Positions 43,345 to 53,384 of a stretch of DNA of 64,000 bases are shown piece by piece. The notes beneath the pieces are model-generated. The model did not search any database, was not told the DNA's origin, and worked only from the letters and a program-made list of their open reading frames with translations. The position numbers and the translations under genes are program-made. The DNA is taken from assembly GCA_963576725.1 (NCBI GenBank), contig OY755236.1, positions 69,906,379 through 69,970,378 of the forward strand, read 5' to 3'. The first letter of the stretch is position 1. Every line of letters begins with the position of its first letter. This stretch comes from Azorinus chamasolen. Lineage: Eukaryota; Mollusca; Bivalvia; Cardiida; Solecurtidae.

Positions 43345-43470
43345 TTTATTAGAATTATTTTGGCAGACAAACTGAGGCAATAAGTGTAGACCCAGATCAA
43401 ACTGCTCCTTCAGGAGCAGTTTGATCAGGGTCTTCACTATTTGCTACCATGTCAGTCAAATTTGAAGTTA
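43345..43470. repeat. Hairpin element, AAACTGCTCC type
   Basis: AAGTGTAGACCCAGATCAAA pairs with TTTGATCAGGGTCTTCACT around CTGCTCCTTCAGGAGCAG. It is similar to 12395-12490. Confidence 0.55.
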
Positions 43471-43569
43471 TCAAACTTGTTATTCAGCTTTACAAAGAGA
43501 GGAACTTCTGTGTTTGAATACTTAGGGTAATTACTTCAAGGCAGGGTTTCTTCCATTATTTTCTTCCAT

Positions 43570-43690
43570 TTTTCACAAAGACATAATCAGATTGTCTAAT
43601 AGTTTGGACCTTGACGAGAAGCCCAGTTAGTTGGCATCTCTTCTGGATCCAAATTGTTTGCAAAGACCATCACAGATTGTGCCTTGCATG
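43570..43690. repeat. TTAA-G-type hairpin
   Basis: TAATAGTTTGGACCTTGACG and TCTTCTGGATCCAAATTG arms around AGCCCAGTTAGTTGGC. Confidence 0.45.
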
Positions 43691-44131
43691 TTACATGATA
43701 ATGAACATCAGCCCAGATAGGACATAATTTACAAGAAGTAATTCAAAGCTTGTGATAGAAAGACATTTACACCAGGCCTTGGATTATAAACCTTTTTACT
43801 TGAGTCTGAGTACATTCTCAAGTATCTGATTGGTCAGATTACGAACTGGCTCAAAATCAGTCCCATCAGATACTTGATAACTAACTTATTCGTAACTACT
43901 CACTCATATACTTGCCATATTCTGTCAGGGTTTCGGAATATAGATTCATTAGAAAAAGCTGAGGTGTTCGGAGTGGAATTAACTCGGACTGAGACCCAGT
44001 GTTTGAGACCATAGATTTCAGTCTGCAAATATTACTATTTGTTTCAGATATCAAGTTTAGTTTTCTGACATTTCATTTTACAAAACACATCCATAACAAC
44101 AGTTTTGTTCCTGATTGTTTGCCTTGTGTCT

Positions 44132-44371
44132 CTTACACCTTTCCCTGTTGAATATTCATGTAAGAAATAATGATATCATGAATATTTATTAGCTGATATT
44201 TTGTAATGGCAATTTTGGCTTTGGGTTGACACTGTAGAGCCAGATCAATTATGATTTCATAACCAACCAGAGCAGACCCTGATCAGATGGCTCCTACAGG
44301 AGATGTCTGATCTGGATCCACTCTGTTTGCAAAGATGTGAAAAGATGTTTGTATGAATGTAAGGGATATAA
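44132..44371 (-). repeat. TTAA-B MITE
   Basis: CACCTTTCCCTGTTGAATAT start, long arm with AATAATGATATCATGAATAT, hairpin 44267-44332, eroded right end GTAAGGGATATAA. Confidence 0.65.
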
Positions 44372-44530
44372 ATATCCAGATTGTTAGCATAATTATGTCA
44401 TCACAAATTCATAGTTATTGTGAAGAGGTACAAAAAAATATACATAAGTAAATTATACAATTATGATAAAACCAGTTTTGGGCTCATGTGGTTGATTTAC
44501 TAGATGCCAGATGTATACGAATGTATTTTT

Positions 44531-44918
44531 ATGCCCGGGGGCATATTGTTTTTGCCCTGTCTGTTTGTCTGTTTGTCTGTTTGTTTGTTTGTCAGCAACT
44601 TTAACATTGGTCATAACTTTTGAGCCAGTATAGATAGAGACTTGATATTTGGCATACATATGTATCTCATAAAGCCGCACATTTTGAGGGGTGACGTGTC
44701 AAGGTCATCCCTCAAGGTCAGAGGTCAAATATATGGGTCAAATCGCCGACTTTAACATTGGCCATAACTTTTGGACCAGTAGAGATAGAGACTTGATATT
44801 TGGCATGCTTGTGTATCTCATGAGGCTGCACATTTTGAGATGTCAAGGTCAAGGTCATCCTTCAAGGTCAGAGGTCAAATATATGAGGGGGCATAGTGTT
44901 TCACAAACACATCTTGTT
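44531..44918 (+). mobile_element. Tandem-core Helentron-like element, short copy
   Basis: ATGCCCGGGGGCATATTG 5' palindrome, TGTT/TGTC tract, two core units like those of 28415-30192, and the same end (GGGGGCATAGTGTTTCACAA, ATCTTGTT). Confidence 0.75.
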
Positions 44919-45018
44919 ATTGTGGAAACTTAGCTTATACATGGGTCTGTATAGTTTGTATGTGTGACGCTTGAACCTGTTTTAACCCTATAACTGATAG
45001 AGATATCTTTGCAAAGAG

Positions 45019-45284
45019 TGAGTGAGTGAGTTGGGTTTTACGGCACTGCAACACTGAATAGGTCATATAGTGCCGATGAATGATGAGATGACATTATGAG
45101 GGATGATATCAGGAAGATGATTTCGGCTAATCTCATTTGTTGCAAAGCAGTGCATGGGATCAAAACCACCGACCTGCCTTCCTTTAGTTATTGTCAGAGG
45201 GGATAATCTCCGTCAAATAAACAAAAACATCCCCTGTGACAATTAAGCCCCAGAACCATGGCAAGGTAGGAAGGTCTCTGGGGC
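45019..45284 (+). mobile_element. SINE-like retroelement with 12-bp target duplication
   Basis: The 266-bp insert lies between two copies of CTTTGCAAAGAG (45007-45018 and 45285-45296), the hallmark of retroposition. It begins TGAGTGAGTGAGTTGGGTTT. No poly-A is present; the family is not identified here. Confidence 0.75.
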
Positions 45285-45303
45285 CTTTGCAAAGAGAGTA
45301 GAT

Positions 45304-46095
45304 TATAATAATAATAATTATAATTATAACGTATAATAATTATAACGACTTTATTTTAAATGGATTACATATTTGGTACAAGACCAATTTTCAATATGGT
45401 CCACATGACAAGAACATTAATATACAAAACATATAAATAGAATTGAAAACCAAGCTGACCCTGTTTAGACTTAAGAAAGTACTACTAATGCAATCAAATT
45501 TAAATCAGGATCAGGTTGGACTGTTAAGGAGATTTTAATGAAAGTATAATTTGGAACTGTACAAAATAAAATATTGATATTTACTTTTAGGGTTGCAAGG
45601 GTCAGTATGGTGTACAATGTAAAGTATAATTCAATACATGTTACATAAAAATTATACAGTTGAATCTCGTTATGTCGAAGTCGCTGGGACCAGACATTAT
45701 TTTGAGATAACTAAAATTGGATTTATAATGAAGACGCTTTACTGAGGTTAAAGCTGAGATATCTGACTTAGGATAATGAGAGTCAACTGTATACTTATTG
45801 CATGCATATACATACAAACAGAAATGTACATCGGAACATAGGCAATGAAATTATCAATGTCCAGCATTCAAATCCTGCATTATGACTGTCAGAGTACTTC
45901 CACCTAAGATAAGATGTTTTAAATTGTTTCAAGGTGTTTGCGAAGAGTATAGATTTGGGAATTCTATTCCAGATAACTTGGCACGAATATGAACGGGATT
46001 TCCAAAATAAATCAAGATTAGGTTTGGGAACTTTGAGCTCTCTGTTCTCTCCATATCTCAATGAGTGAAGACTGTTCACATCCTGATAAGTAAAT
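45304..46095 (-). mobile_element. 5'-truncated non-LTR retrotransposon, 3' end
   Basis: Minus-strand reading 46079-45795 encodes a region like the C-terminal tail after the reverse transcriptase of jockey/CR1-type LINEs (LRYGENRELKVPKPNL, then IWNRIPKSILFANTLKQFK, like the family's WN.LP...... S...FK). The 3' end is an AT-rich simple repeat (45304-45345) instead of poly-A. The 5' end is truncated, as is usual for dead LINE copies. Confidence 0.65.
45655..45791. repeat. Short TA-flanked MITE inside the LINE fragment (137 bp)
   Basis: TA, then CAGTTGAATCTCGTTATGTC ... GATAATGAGAGTCAACTG, then TA. The ends are imperfect inverted repeats. No strong internal hairpin was seen. Unrelated to TA-1 by sequence. 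Confidence 0.65.
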
Positions 46096-46255
46096 TTTCA
46101 GATCAGACGGCTTCTGTTAGAGCTGTCTAAACAGGATCTGCTCTGTTTGCTTTTAGATTTATATTTATGTAGATCTGATTCTAGTTTCTGCCATAGCCAA
46201 TACAGCCTGTGTTCATATACCATTATAAAAAAAATTAGCTAATATATATTCATAA

Positions 46256-46680
46256 CAGAGCTCCATATAAGTGGCATAAATTAAACATTTTAAAGAATAA
46301 CTTCTTTATTTCTCCACCAAAGCCTATGTGCACAGTGACCACTCTTTAGATTCGTCTCTTAACCCATTCCCTCATAGGCTATTTTTAGATACAACCTCTT
46401 TGAATAAATCTACCGAAAAGGAGCATTAACTAGAGAAAAGGAAAATTTTAGAATTTTGTTGTTTGAAACCATTGTGATAAATAGAGCATTTGCTCCTATA
46501 GGAGCAAATGCTCTATTTATCACAATGGTTTCACAAAGTGACTTTTACAGAGTCGCCAAAAGTCGTCAATATGAGGGAAATGGTTAAAGATGATTCTAAA
46601 GAGTGGTCACAGCATACTAAGGGTTTGGTGGAGACATGACGATTTTAGTATTCGAGTATGCACCATTACCTGTAGCTCTG
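46256..46680. repeat. H7 foldback MITE interrupted by TTAA-C
   Basis: TTCATAA is duplicated at 46249-46255 and 46681-46687. The left arm (TTATTTCTCCACCAAAGCC, ACCACTCTTTAGATTCG) and right arm (GATTCTAAAGAGTGGTCAC, GGTTTGGTGGAGACATGA) are separated by the TTAA-C element at the loop. Confidence 0.8.
46359..46587 (+). repeat. TTAA-C MITE nested in the loop of H7
   Basis: TTAACCCATTCCCTCATAGG and GAGGGAAATGGTTAA. The hairpin TTTGCTCCTATAGGAGCAAA with long arms is near-perfect. Excising it leaves GTCTCTTAAAGATGATTC. The reverse complement of the uninterrupted H7 loop at 56165-56187 reads GTCTCTTCAAGATGATTC. Confidence 0.88.
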
Positions 46681-46829
46681 TTCATAAAGTCAGGATTTCT
46701 TGTATAAATACTTATGAGGTAAAGGATTAAAAATAATCTTGAAATGTTATCATTGCAGATTTTTACTTTATGACTGTTTGTATGAAGGGTCATCTATATG
46801 TCAGTGCTTGTTAGTGGTGGTGAATTTGT

Positions 46830-46915
46830 GTTTACCTATGCAAATAATGTAGTTTGGATCCAGATGAGATGTGGAGTAACTGGACTTCTCATCGGGATCC
46901 ATACTGTTTTACACT
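46830..46915. repeat. TTAA-G-type hairpin
   Basis: GTAGTTTGGATCCAGATGAG pairs with CTCATCGGGATCCATACTG. Confidence 0.5.
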
Positions 46916-47055
46916 CTGACAGTAATGTTGAAGAGACATATAAGAACAAATAATACTGAGAATTACAGCAGAAAACAACTGCAGCAGGCACCAAATTACT
47001 TAGCTTGTAAAGTTTTTATGGCAAACTTACTACTTCTGTGCTGGCTTTTTGTGAG

Positions 47056-47288
47056 TTAACCTTTTCCCGCATATAAATGTCTTTTCACACATTTGTAAAC
47101 ATAGTAGACCCAGATCAGATGACTCCGACAGGATCAGGGTCTGCTCTGTTTACTTATGGTATAATATAGAATGGATTCTGCAGCCAAAAATTCTGAGACT
47201 AAATGTACTGTGTTTATATGCCATTGTAAAAAAATATCTAAAAAAATACTCATGATTCTCATGAATATGCAACAGGGAAAGGATTAGT
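47056..47288 (+). repeat. TTAA-B MITE
   Basis: TTAACCTTTTCCCGCATATA start, hairpin with deletion of the right inner arm, end CAGGGAAAGGATTAG. Confidence 0.65.
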
Positions 47289-47529
47289 TTGACGAGTTTG
47301 ACTTGGCTACCTTTCATAACAACACAATCATTGTGTTCCAAATAGGAATCATATTTGTAACTGCACTATTGGTCTATTCTTCTATTCATCCATTAGGTTA
47401 AAAGTGTCAACAAAAATCATCTACTGTCTAGGATATTGTTCATTAGGTAGTAATTATAGAACACACTACTTGTAGTCTTGTACAGTCATTGGCAAAGACT
47501 TGTAAATATTCATTCACAATTAGGCAATT

Positions 47530-47740
47530 TAACTTTCTACAAACTGAATAATTGCAGTCTGCAAATCTTGTCATCTGCTTCAGTTGTAAAAGTACATTTT
47601 TATTCCATTTCTATTCCACAACTGTATCACAGTGTCAAACAGGTTGGATCCTGATGAGACGTGCAGTTACCCAGCGTCTTGTGTGGATCCTGACTGTTTG
47701 CAAAGGTTATCACAAAGTTGCCACAAGTGTGCTGGGTTAA
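47530..47740. repeat. TTAA-G MITE
   Basis: TTAACTTTCTACAAACTG start, hairpin AAACAGGTTGGATCCTGATG ... GTGGATCCTGACTGTTTGC, end GCTGGGTTAA shared with the next TTAA-E. Confidence 0.6.
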
Positions 47741-47925
47741 CTCTTATATTGTGGCAAACAAGTCGCTCCTTTGCAAACAGTGTAGACCCAGATGAGAGGG
47801 CTCCTATAGAGGAGCCCTCTCATCAGGGTCTGCACTGTTTGTAATGTTACACTTCTCTTTAGAAAACTCCCTATATATTCACCGTAAGCTTGACTTGTTT
47901 GAAAATGTAGTATTGTAAGGGTTAA
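47737..47925 (+). repeat. TTAA-E MITE
   Basis: TTAACTCTTATATTGTGGCA start and AGTATTGTAAGGGTTAA end. Hairpin GCAAACAGTGTAGACCCAG ... GTCTGCACTGTTTGTAA with tip GGGCTCCTATAGAGGAGCCC. Confidence 0.8.
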
Positions 47926-48059
47926 TATAACACTGGACACTTGTACAGAATGTGTTTTTCCTACAGCAAAGTTTACTCAATGAACAATGCCAGTCCTTGT
48001 AGGATATTTTCTGCACTTTACAAGTAATTGCACTACTTAATTCTGTTTCTCCTCAAACA

Positions 48060-48170
48060 CTGATTTTGTGCTTAACTTTTCAAACAGTTTGGATCCAGAT
48101 GAGGAACAAAGTTGCATGACTTCTTGTTAGGGATCCATTCTGTTTAACATTAACACTCTGATAGTACTGT
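48060..48170. repeat. TTAA-G-type hairpin
   Basis: CAAACAGTTTGGATCCAGAT and AGGGATCCATTCTGTTTAAC arms. Confidence 0.45.
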
Positions 48171-48269
48171 TGTAAAAGAAATGAGAGAAAAGTATACTCT
48201 TTGTTATACTCTTTGTTTAGAAGCAGATATTAAGTTTTGCAGAAAATAAGCTACTTACTGTTGGTTAGG

Positions 48270-48481
48270 TTAATCCTTTGAGTGCTGAATTTTCAAAGTG
48301 GAACTGTTCACTTTTGTTTAATGGTAGAGCCTACTCAGTATAAAAGGGTATACTTTTGGAGAAGATTTCAAATGACAAACAGTGCAGACCCTGATCAGAG
48401 GGCTCCACTAGGACCCCTCTGATCTGAATCTTCACTGTTTGCAAATGCCAGTACATTCATTTCCTGCATTCAGAATGTTGA
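48270..48481 (+). repeat. TTAA-D MITE
   Basis: TTAATCCTTTGAGTGCTGAA start, hairpin GACAAACAGTGCAGACCC ... CTTCACTGTTTGC, end CTGCATTCAGAATGTTGA. Confidence 0.7.
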
Positions 48482-48518
48482 AGCAGTATTTGTGTAGCTA
48501 ATAGAAGATGATTGCCAG

Positions 48519-48719
48519 TACAGCAAAACCCCTCTAAACCAGGCTTTTAGAAATGTTTTAGATCTTTATGGGCAGGTGGCTGCTTAATGCAAGATGAAAG
48601 TCATGCAGAAAGCTCCTCTAGGTTTCTGCATGACTTCCATCCTGCATTAAGCTGCCACCTGTCATACAGACTGGCATTGATACCAATATGAACATCCGGT
48701 TAAGAGGGTTTTTACTGTA
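48519..48719. repeat. TA-1 MITE
   Basis: TA both sides. Ends CAGCAAAACCCCTCTAAACC and GGTTAAGAGGGTTTTTACTG. The hairpin tip has lost several bases (AAAGCTCCTCTAGGTTTC). Confidence 0.8.
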
Positions 48720-48958
48720 TTTTGTTGTGCAGTCTGGTATCTGTATTAGCATACAAGCAGAGAAAGGGAAAACTAGGGCTTCATCAACTTTGGAGTTGAG
48801 CCAGTGCACTATTTGATATTGAATTTTTTTGCTGCTGTAGACTTGTTTTTACAGATAGAGATACTGGCATTTGCTAGCATCCTTGAATCATATTTAGTTG
48901 TTTTCTTACACACATATCTGTCAAGATTCCTAGCTTTTTATTCATGTTTCCTGATATA

Positions 48959-49204
48959 AATCCTTTTCTCCGTAGACATGCCTTTTAATAGCTTTACAAA
49001 CAAAGTACATGTAGGTCCATAACAGAAAACACCAGGTAGAGTCATTAGATCAGAGTTGTCCAATCAGGGTCTGCTCTGTTTGCTTATGGATTTGTATAGA
49101 TCTGATTCTAAAGTCCAAAACTTTTCTTGCTCATAAACAGAAAGTCAATTAATATGAATATATACATTGTTTCTTACATGAATATTCATGGTGTAAAGGA
49201 TTAA
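48959..49204 (+). repeat. TTAA-B MITE
   Basis: CCTTTTCTCCGTAGACATGC start, hairpin broken by an insertion of about 20 bases, tail with TTCTTACATGAATATTCATG, end GGTGTAAAGGATTAA. Confidence 0.6.
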
Positions 49205-49319
49205 AAGACAAACAAAACACAATTACTCTACATGTATTTGAAAATTGCAAACAGACTGAAGAAAATAGTGTTTGGGCATTTGTGAGTGTTGTATGAATCA
49301 GAATAAGTCTTACTCAATA

Positions 49320-50655
49320 CGAGGGGTGTTCCAAAAATAATGTCATCTGTGCTTTATTTCGCGGAAATCGTGCAATTCATGCACAAAACCACCTCGTGTC
49401 GATTGAGTGATCACTGGCTCGTGACACAGGTAAATATCTCGTCCACACGTTCACTTGCCTCGGTACAGTGTACATCGTTTCATAGCCTATTCGTTAGACT
49501 ATACACAAAATGACAGGAAAACGAGCTGAAAATGTTCTTGAAATTAGGGCCTATATAAAAGATAGGTCATTACTCGGCATAAAGGCTGTAGATATTCACC
49601 GCGAGGTGTGTGACATTTATGGGGAGGGCCAAATGTCCCACAGGACTGTTTGTAGGTGGGTAGCTAAATTTAGTGCTGGGCAGCAGCAACTGAAAGATGC
49701 TGCTCGCCCAGGTCGTCCTGCAACAACTACGACCAAAGGTAACATAGAAAAAATCCGAAATATCCTCAAAACTGATGCTCGATTCACCGTAAGACAATTG
49801 GCTCGAATGACAAACTTGTCGTTAGCAAGAGTTCATGCAATTTTGAAGAAACACCTAAAAGTTAGAAAGATAAATGCAAGATGGATACCCCATTTGTTAA
49901 CGGATGAGCAAAAAGACGCGTGTAACAATGGCAAAAAAACTTCTCAAAATGTACCCAAAATATAGTAAAAAGGCCTTTGATAATATAGTCACTGGTGATG
50001 AGACCTGGGTGTATTATTTTGAACCAAAGCGGAAGGTTTCCAACCGAATATGGGCCACTAAAAATGCCAGACGCCCAAGTATTGCCAAACGAATACGAAT
50101 GGTAAAGAAGGTTTTGTATGCTATTTTTTTCACTAATAAGGGTCCAGCTATTCAAATCCCGGTGCCAAAAGGCAGAACGGTCACAGGCAAGTTCTATAAA
50201 AACGTTGTTCTGAGAAAATTGAAGAACTACTACAAAGGTAGCTGCCCCAAAACAGGACTTAAGTATGTCCGACTTTTGCATGATAATGCACCCGCTCACA
50301 AGGCATGTATTGTGACTGACTTTTTGGAGTCAGAGAAGGTTACCGTCCTTCCGCACCCTCCGTATTCGCCAGACTTGGCCCCCTGCGACTATTTTCTCTT
50401 TCCAAAACTTAAATATCATTTATCTGGAAGGAGATACAATTCGAGAAATGCCCTTGGATCTGCTGTTTATCAGTGTCTGATGGGTGTCCCCATTGAAGAG
50501 TATGAAAAATGCTTCCAAAAATGGATTGACCGGCTAAAAAGGTGTATTCTGGCTGGCGGAGAGTATTTTGAAGGGCAGAGCAAATTAAAATGAACAAAAG
50601 CACTTCCGCTATATGAGCACCGATGCAAGTGACATTATTTTTGGAACACCCCTCG
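49320..50655 (+). mobile_element. mariner transposon (1336 bp)
   Basis: A TA lies on each side (49318-49319 and 50656-50657). The terminal inverted repeats are identical over 26 bp, beginning CGAGGGGTGTTCC. The transposase reading frames at 49510-50593 run left to right. It lies in the first long ASH2L intron in the same orientation. Identical ends argue for a recent insertion. Confidence 0.95.
49510..50593 (+). pseudogene. mariner transposase, DD34D, one frameshift
   Basis: The first frame (49510-49965) starts at an ATG 190 bp inside the left end. It carries the N-terminal DNA-binding part: a helix-turn-helix region around SHRTVCRWVAKF, a GRP hook (ARPGRPAT), a second helical region, and ARWIPHLLTDEQK, which corresponds to the mariner WVPH.L motif. 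The second frame (49904-50593) carries the catalytic part: TGDETWVYYF (first D), LLHDNAPAHK (second D) and YSPDLAPCDYFLFP (third D). There are exactly 34 residues between the second and third D, the mariner signature. The two frames overlap at a CAAAAAG run near 49908-49914, where one extra base explains the break. Transposase cuts and pastes the element at TA; this copy cannot make an intact enzyme without frameshifting. No other damage is evident. Confidence 0.92.
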
Positions 50656-50746
50656 TATATTCAGATAGATCAATAGTTTTAGAGTCAGATAATTATCAGG
50701 TTTATATAAAAGTTAATGTTGATGTTGAATGTTAACATTCAACCAT

Positions 50747-50867
50747 TTTAAATTTTTACCTGATATAGATGCCGGTTGACACCTTTGCAAATAGAGTAGA
50801 CCCAATTAGCTTCTGTGTTCATGATCTCATTATTTCTCACATGAATATTCATCAGGTAAAGGGTTAA
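50747..50867 (+). repeat. TTAA-B MITE with internal deletion
   Basis: TTAAATTTTTACCTGATATA start, left hairpin arm only (GTAGACCCAATTAGC), then the tail end and CAGGTAAAGGGTTAA. Confidence 0.6.
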
Positions 50868-50939
50868 CCTGGTTTTTTAGTGATCTCATCCAAGTATGTA
50901 ATTTTCGTTTTGAGAGATATTTCTGCAAATATTCTATTG

Positions 50940-51233
50940 CTGAAATGTTTGAAGCAAGCAGTGCAGACTGTGATCAGCTGTGGTCTGTGTCCACACTGTT
51001 TGCTTATGTCCTGATTAATCATGTACTCCATGAATATACCTTTGCAAACAGAGTAGATCCAGGTCAGATGGCTCCTGTTGGAGGCATCTTATTAGGGTCT
51101 GCTCTGTTTACTTTTGATTCTGCAGTGTCTGAAAGGCCAAACGGAAATCATCTTCAGATGTCATAGAAACCAGGCTAATAAATATTTATGACATCATTAT
51201 TTCTTACATGCATATTTATGGAGTAGAGGGTGA
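50940..51233 (+). repeat. Hairpin fragment, then TTAA-B MITE (51014-51233)
   Basis: GCAAGCAGTGCAGACTG ... GTCCACACTGTTTGC at 50954-51003 is a small hairpin. The TTAA-B copy follows (GTACTCCATGAATATACC, hairpin 51041-51110, GGAGTAGAGGGTGAA) and ends 40 bp before an ASH2L exon. Confidence 0.65.
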
Positions 51234-51272
51234 ATGGACACAGTATTAGCTTAAGTCTGTTTATATTTCCAG

Positions 51273-51371
51273 ATGTCCTGTTACCTGAATGGGAAGTCCC
51301 AAGGGAAAGCATTTGAAGACCTGTTTGAAGGAACCTACTACCCCACAGTATCACTGTACAAGGCTGCCAAG
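51273..51371 (+). CDS. ASH2L: ASH2L exon b (SPRY domain), GC donor
   Basis: Acceptor TTTATATTTCCAG ends at 51272. The 33 codons read MSCYLNGKSQGKAFEDLFEG and continue through YYPTVSLYKAAK. ASH2L orthologues have NGVNQGVAYKDIFEG in this place. The frame meets TAA 15 bases beyond AAG, so the exon must stop before it. The matching junction is AAG|GCAAGT at 51371-51372, a GC donor with an otherwise ideal consensus. Phase 0 at both ends. Confidence 0.88.
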
Positions 51372-51392
51372 GCAAGTGGTTCATAACAGATA

Positions 51393-51598
51393 TACAGTTA
51401 AGCCCCTCTAAACCAGAATTTTAGTATAAGAAGAATTTAGATACTTTTAGGCAGGTGACTGCTTAATGCAGGGTGAAAGTCATGCAGAAAGTTCCTATTG
51501 GAGCTTTCTGCAGGACTTCCATCCTGCATGAAGCTGCCACCTGTCTCAAGACCGATATTTAAACTAAATTGAACATCCGGTTTGGAGTGGCTTACTGT
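51393..51598. repeat. TA-1 MITE, 22 bp after an ASH2L exon
   Basis: TA, CAGTTAAGCCCCTCTAAACC ... GGTTTGGAGTGGCTTACTG. The hairpin is imperfect, with tip AAAGTTCCTATTGGAGCTTT. Confidence 0.8.
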
Positions 51599-51619
51599 CG
51601 GACAGAAGTTGATACTTTA

Positions 51620-51926
51620 TTAACCCTTTACTTTATGAATATTAACTAGCTTATATTTGATAATGGCATTAGGAACATGGATTTTTGACAGTGACAGAAG
51701 TTATAGAACCAGATCTATATTATTCCTTAAGCAAACTGAGAAGGCTCCTACAGAAGCTGTCTGATCTAGGTCTGCTCTGTTTACCTATGAAATAATACAG
51801 ATCTGATTCAATAGTTTCTGCCATGACCAAAAACTTTTATGTGTTCATATACCATTATAAAAATTAGTCTAATAAATATTCATGATGTAATTATTTCTTA
51901 CATATATTCATAAGGGAAAGAGTTAA
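51620..51926. repeat. Palindromic TTAA-B variant with two long arms (307 bp)
   Basis: The left half is the usual long arm in reverse (ATGAATATTAACTAGC, GACAGAAGTTATAGAACCAG). The right half is the same arm forward (CTGATTCAATAGTTTCTGCC, ATAAATATTCATGATG). Ordinary TTAA-B copies have one long and one short arm. The ends are TTAACCCTTTAC and GGGAAAGAGTTAA. Confidence 0.75.
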
Positions 51927-51940
51927 AGTTGGTTGCAAGT

Positions 51941-52320
51941 ACAGTGAAAACGACATTCAATATAACGGAATGTTCATTTTACTTACGTGTATTTAGGAAA
52001 CATAATTTTTTATACAGTAAAACCCCACTAAACTGTAATTTTAGTAAAGGAGAATTTAGATCTTTTTAGGCAGGTGTCTGCTTAATGCAGGATTAAAATC
52101 ATGCAGAAAGCTCCTCTTGGAGCTTTCTGCATGATTTTTATCCTGCATTAAACTGCAATGGCCAACCAGTCTTTCAGACTGGCATTAATACTTATTTCAA
52201 CATCCAATTTAGAGGGATGTTAATGTATAACTTAATGTTCATTACAATGACAGTTTCAATACAATAACACTTTCTGTGGGAACGAACATTGTCGTTGTAA
52301 CGATAGTTTCCCGTAGTATA
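51941..52320. repeat. TA-flanked element with a TA-1 MITE nested inside (52013-52227)
   Basis: The inner element has TA, CAGTAAAACCCCACTAAACT ... AGAGGGATGTTAATG, TA, and hairpin tip AAAGCTCCTCTTGGAGCTTT. The outer sequence (CAGTGAAAACGACATTC on the left, GTAACGATAGTTTCCCGTA on the right) may be another TA element, with weak ends. Confidence 0.65.
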
Positions 52321-52630
52321 AAGTATTCATCCTAATATTTTAAAGGGAATATCAAAAGAATGAGGACAATTTTGTAGTTGTCTCTACATGGTACTTTTTG
52401 CAACTCTGCTAAATTTGTTTGCAGAGCACTTGAAATTCAACTACAAAACATTTTATGACTGTCTAGAAAGGTTCCCTGCAGCCATGTGACATGAATGATT
52501 TATCAATGAAATTGGCTGCTTTATGTAAATTTGATGATATGCACGACAAGCTCAATACTGAGTTGGTTATGTAGGCATAAAATACCTCTATGTTGGCATG
52601 GCATTCTATGTTATGTTAAGCCTTAAAGGG

Positions 52631-52815
52631 TTAACCCTCTACTTGATGAATATTCGTGTAAGAAATAATGACGTGATGTATATTCATTTCCTGATTTTTT
52701 ATTATGCCATAATTTTATAAAGACAGGAACTTTCGAAACTGTTGATACCTCCCAGAGGTATGGTCTGATCTGGTTCTACTCTGTTTACAAACAAAAAAAT
52801 TGTTAAAAGGGTTAA
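52631..52815 (-). repeat. TTAA-B MITE, shortened
   Basis: TTAACCCTCTACTTGATGAA start and AAAAGGGTTAA end. The hairpin is reduced to CCTCCCAGAGGTATGG. Confidence 0.65.
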
Positions 52816-53033
52816 CCTTTTCTCTTTTCAATATTCATGTAAGAATTAATGACATTATGAATATGTATTAGCTGATCTTTTATACTGTGAAAGTTTCAAG
52901 GGAAATTGAGGATCAGATCTATATCATGTCATAAGCAAACAGAGCAAACCCTGATTAGACAGCTGTTATAGGAGCCATCTGATCTGGGTCTACTCTGTTA
53001 ACAAATGTGTGAATATATAAAGGAAATAGTTAA
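52812..53033 (-). repeat. TTAA-B MITE sharing TTAA with the previous copy
   Basis: TTAACCTTTTCTCTTTTCAA start, hairpin 52936-53000, end AGGAAATAGTTAA. Confidence 0.7.
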
Positions 53034-53384
53034 ATGACCAGTACCTCTGAATAGTTATGCAGTCCAAATCACTGGACTCGTCTCTTTTGGATTTATACCT
53101 TTAGTTTCATGTAAAAAATGATCACACATGAATATTTATTTATTAAATGAATTTTAAATAATAGCAGAAACTGATGAAAAAGATCAAGGTCTACTTTGTC
53201 ATCACCCACAGTAGGCGGAGGGATATAGTTTGGTGTAGTCCATCTGTCTGTGTGACTTTGAATTTGTGCATCTGTAATACTTGTATTTCTATAACTCAGT
53301 TAAATACTGAGGCCAGCATATATCAAGTCAGGGAATTTGCTCATTTACAAAAGTGTCAAGAAGTGTTTCTTTGAGGTAAACACA

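Larger units (their letters stand above)
44982..46730 (+). repeat. TTAA-B MITE broken by SINE, LINE fragment and H7 element
   Basis: TTAACCCTATAACTGATAG begins it. The left arm stops at CTTTGCAAAGAG, resumes at 45285, is cut again at GAGTAGA, resumes at about 46099 (CAGATCAGACGGCTTCTG), continues through the tail to ATATATTCATAA, is cut by H7, and ends GAGGTAAAGGATTAA. Without the inserts it is about 250 bp, the normal TTAA-B length. Confidence 0.8.

Noticed and set aside
43800..43880. Inverted pair CAAGTATCTGAT / ATCAGATACTTG as a new element
   Set aside because: Only a dozen bases pair and no ends or second copy were seen.
49862..50299. Minus-strand frame of 145 codons opposite the mariner
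   Set aside because: Shadow of the transposase coding strand.
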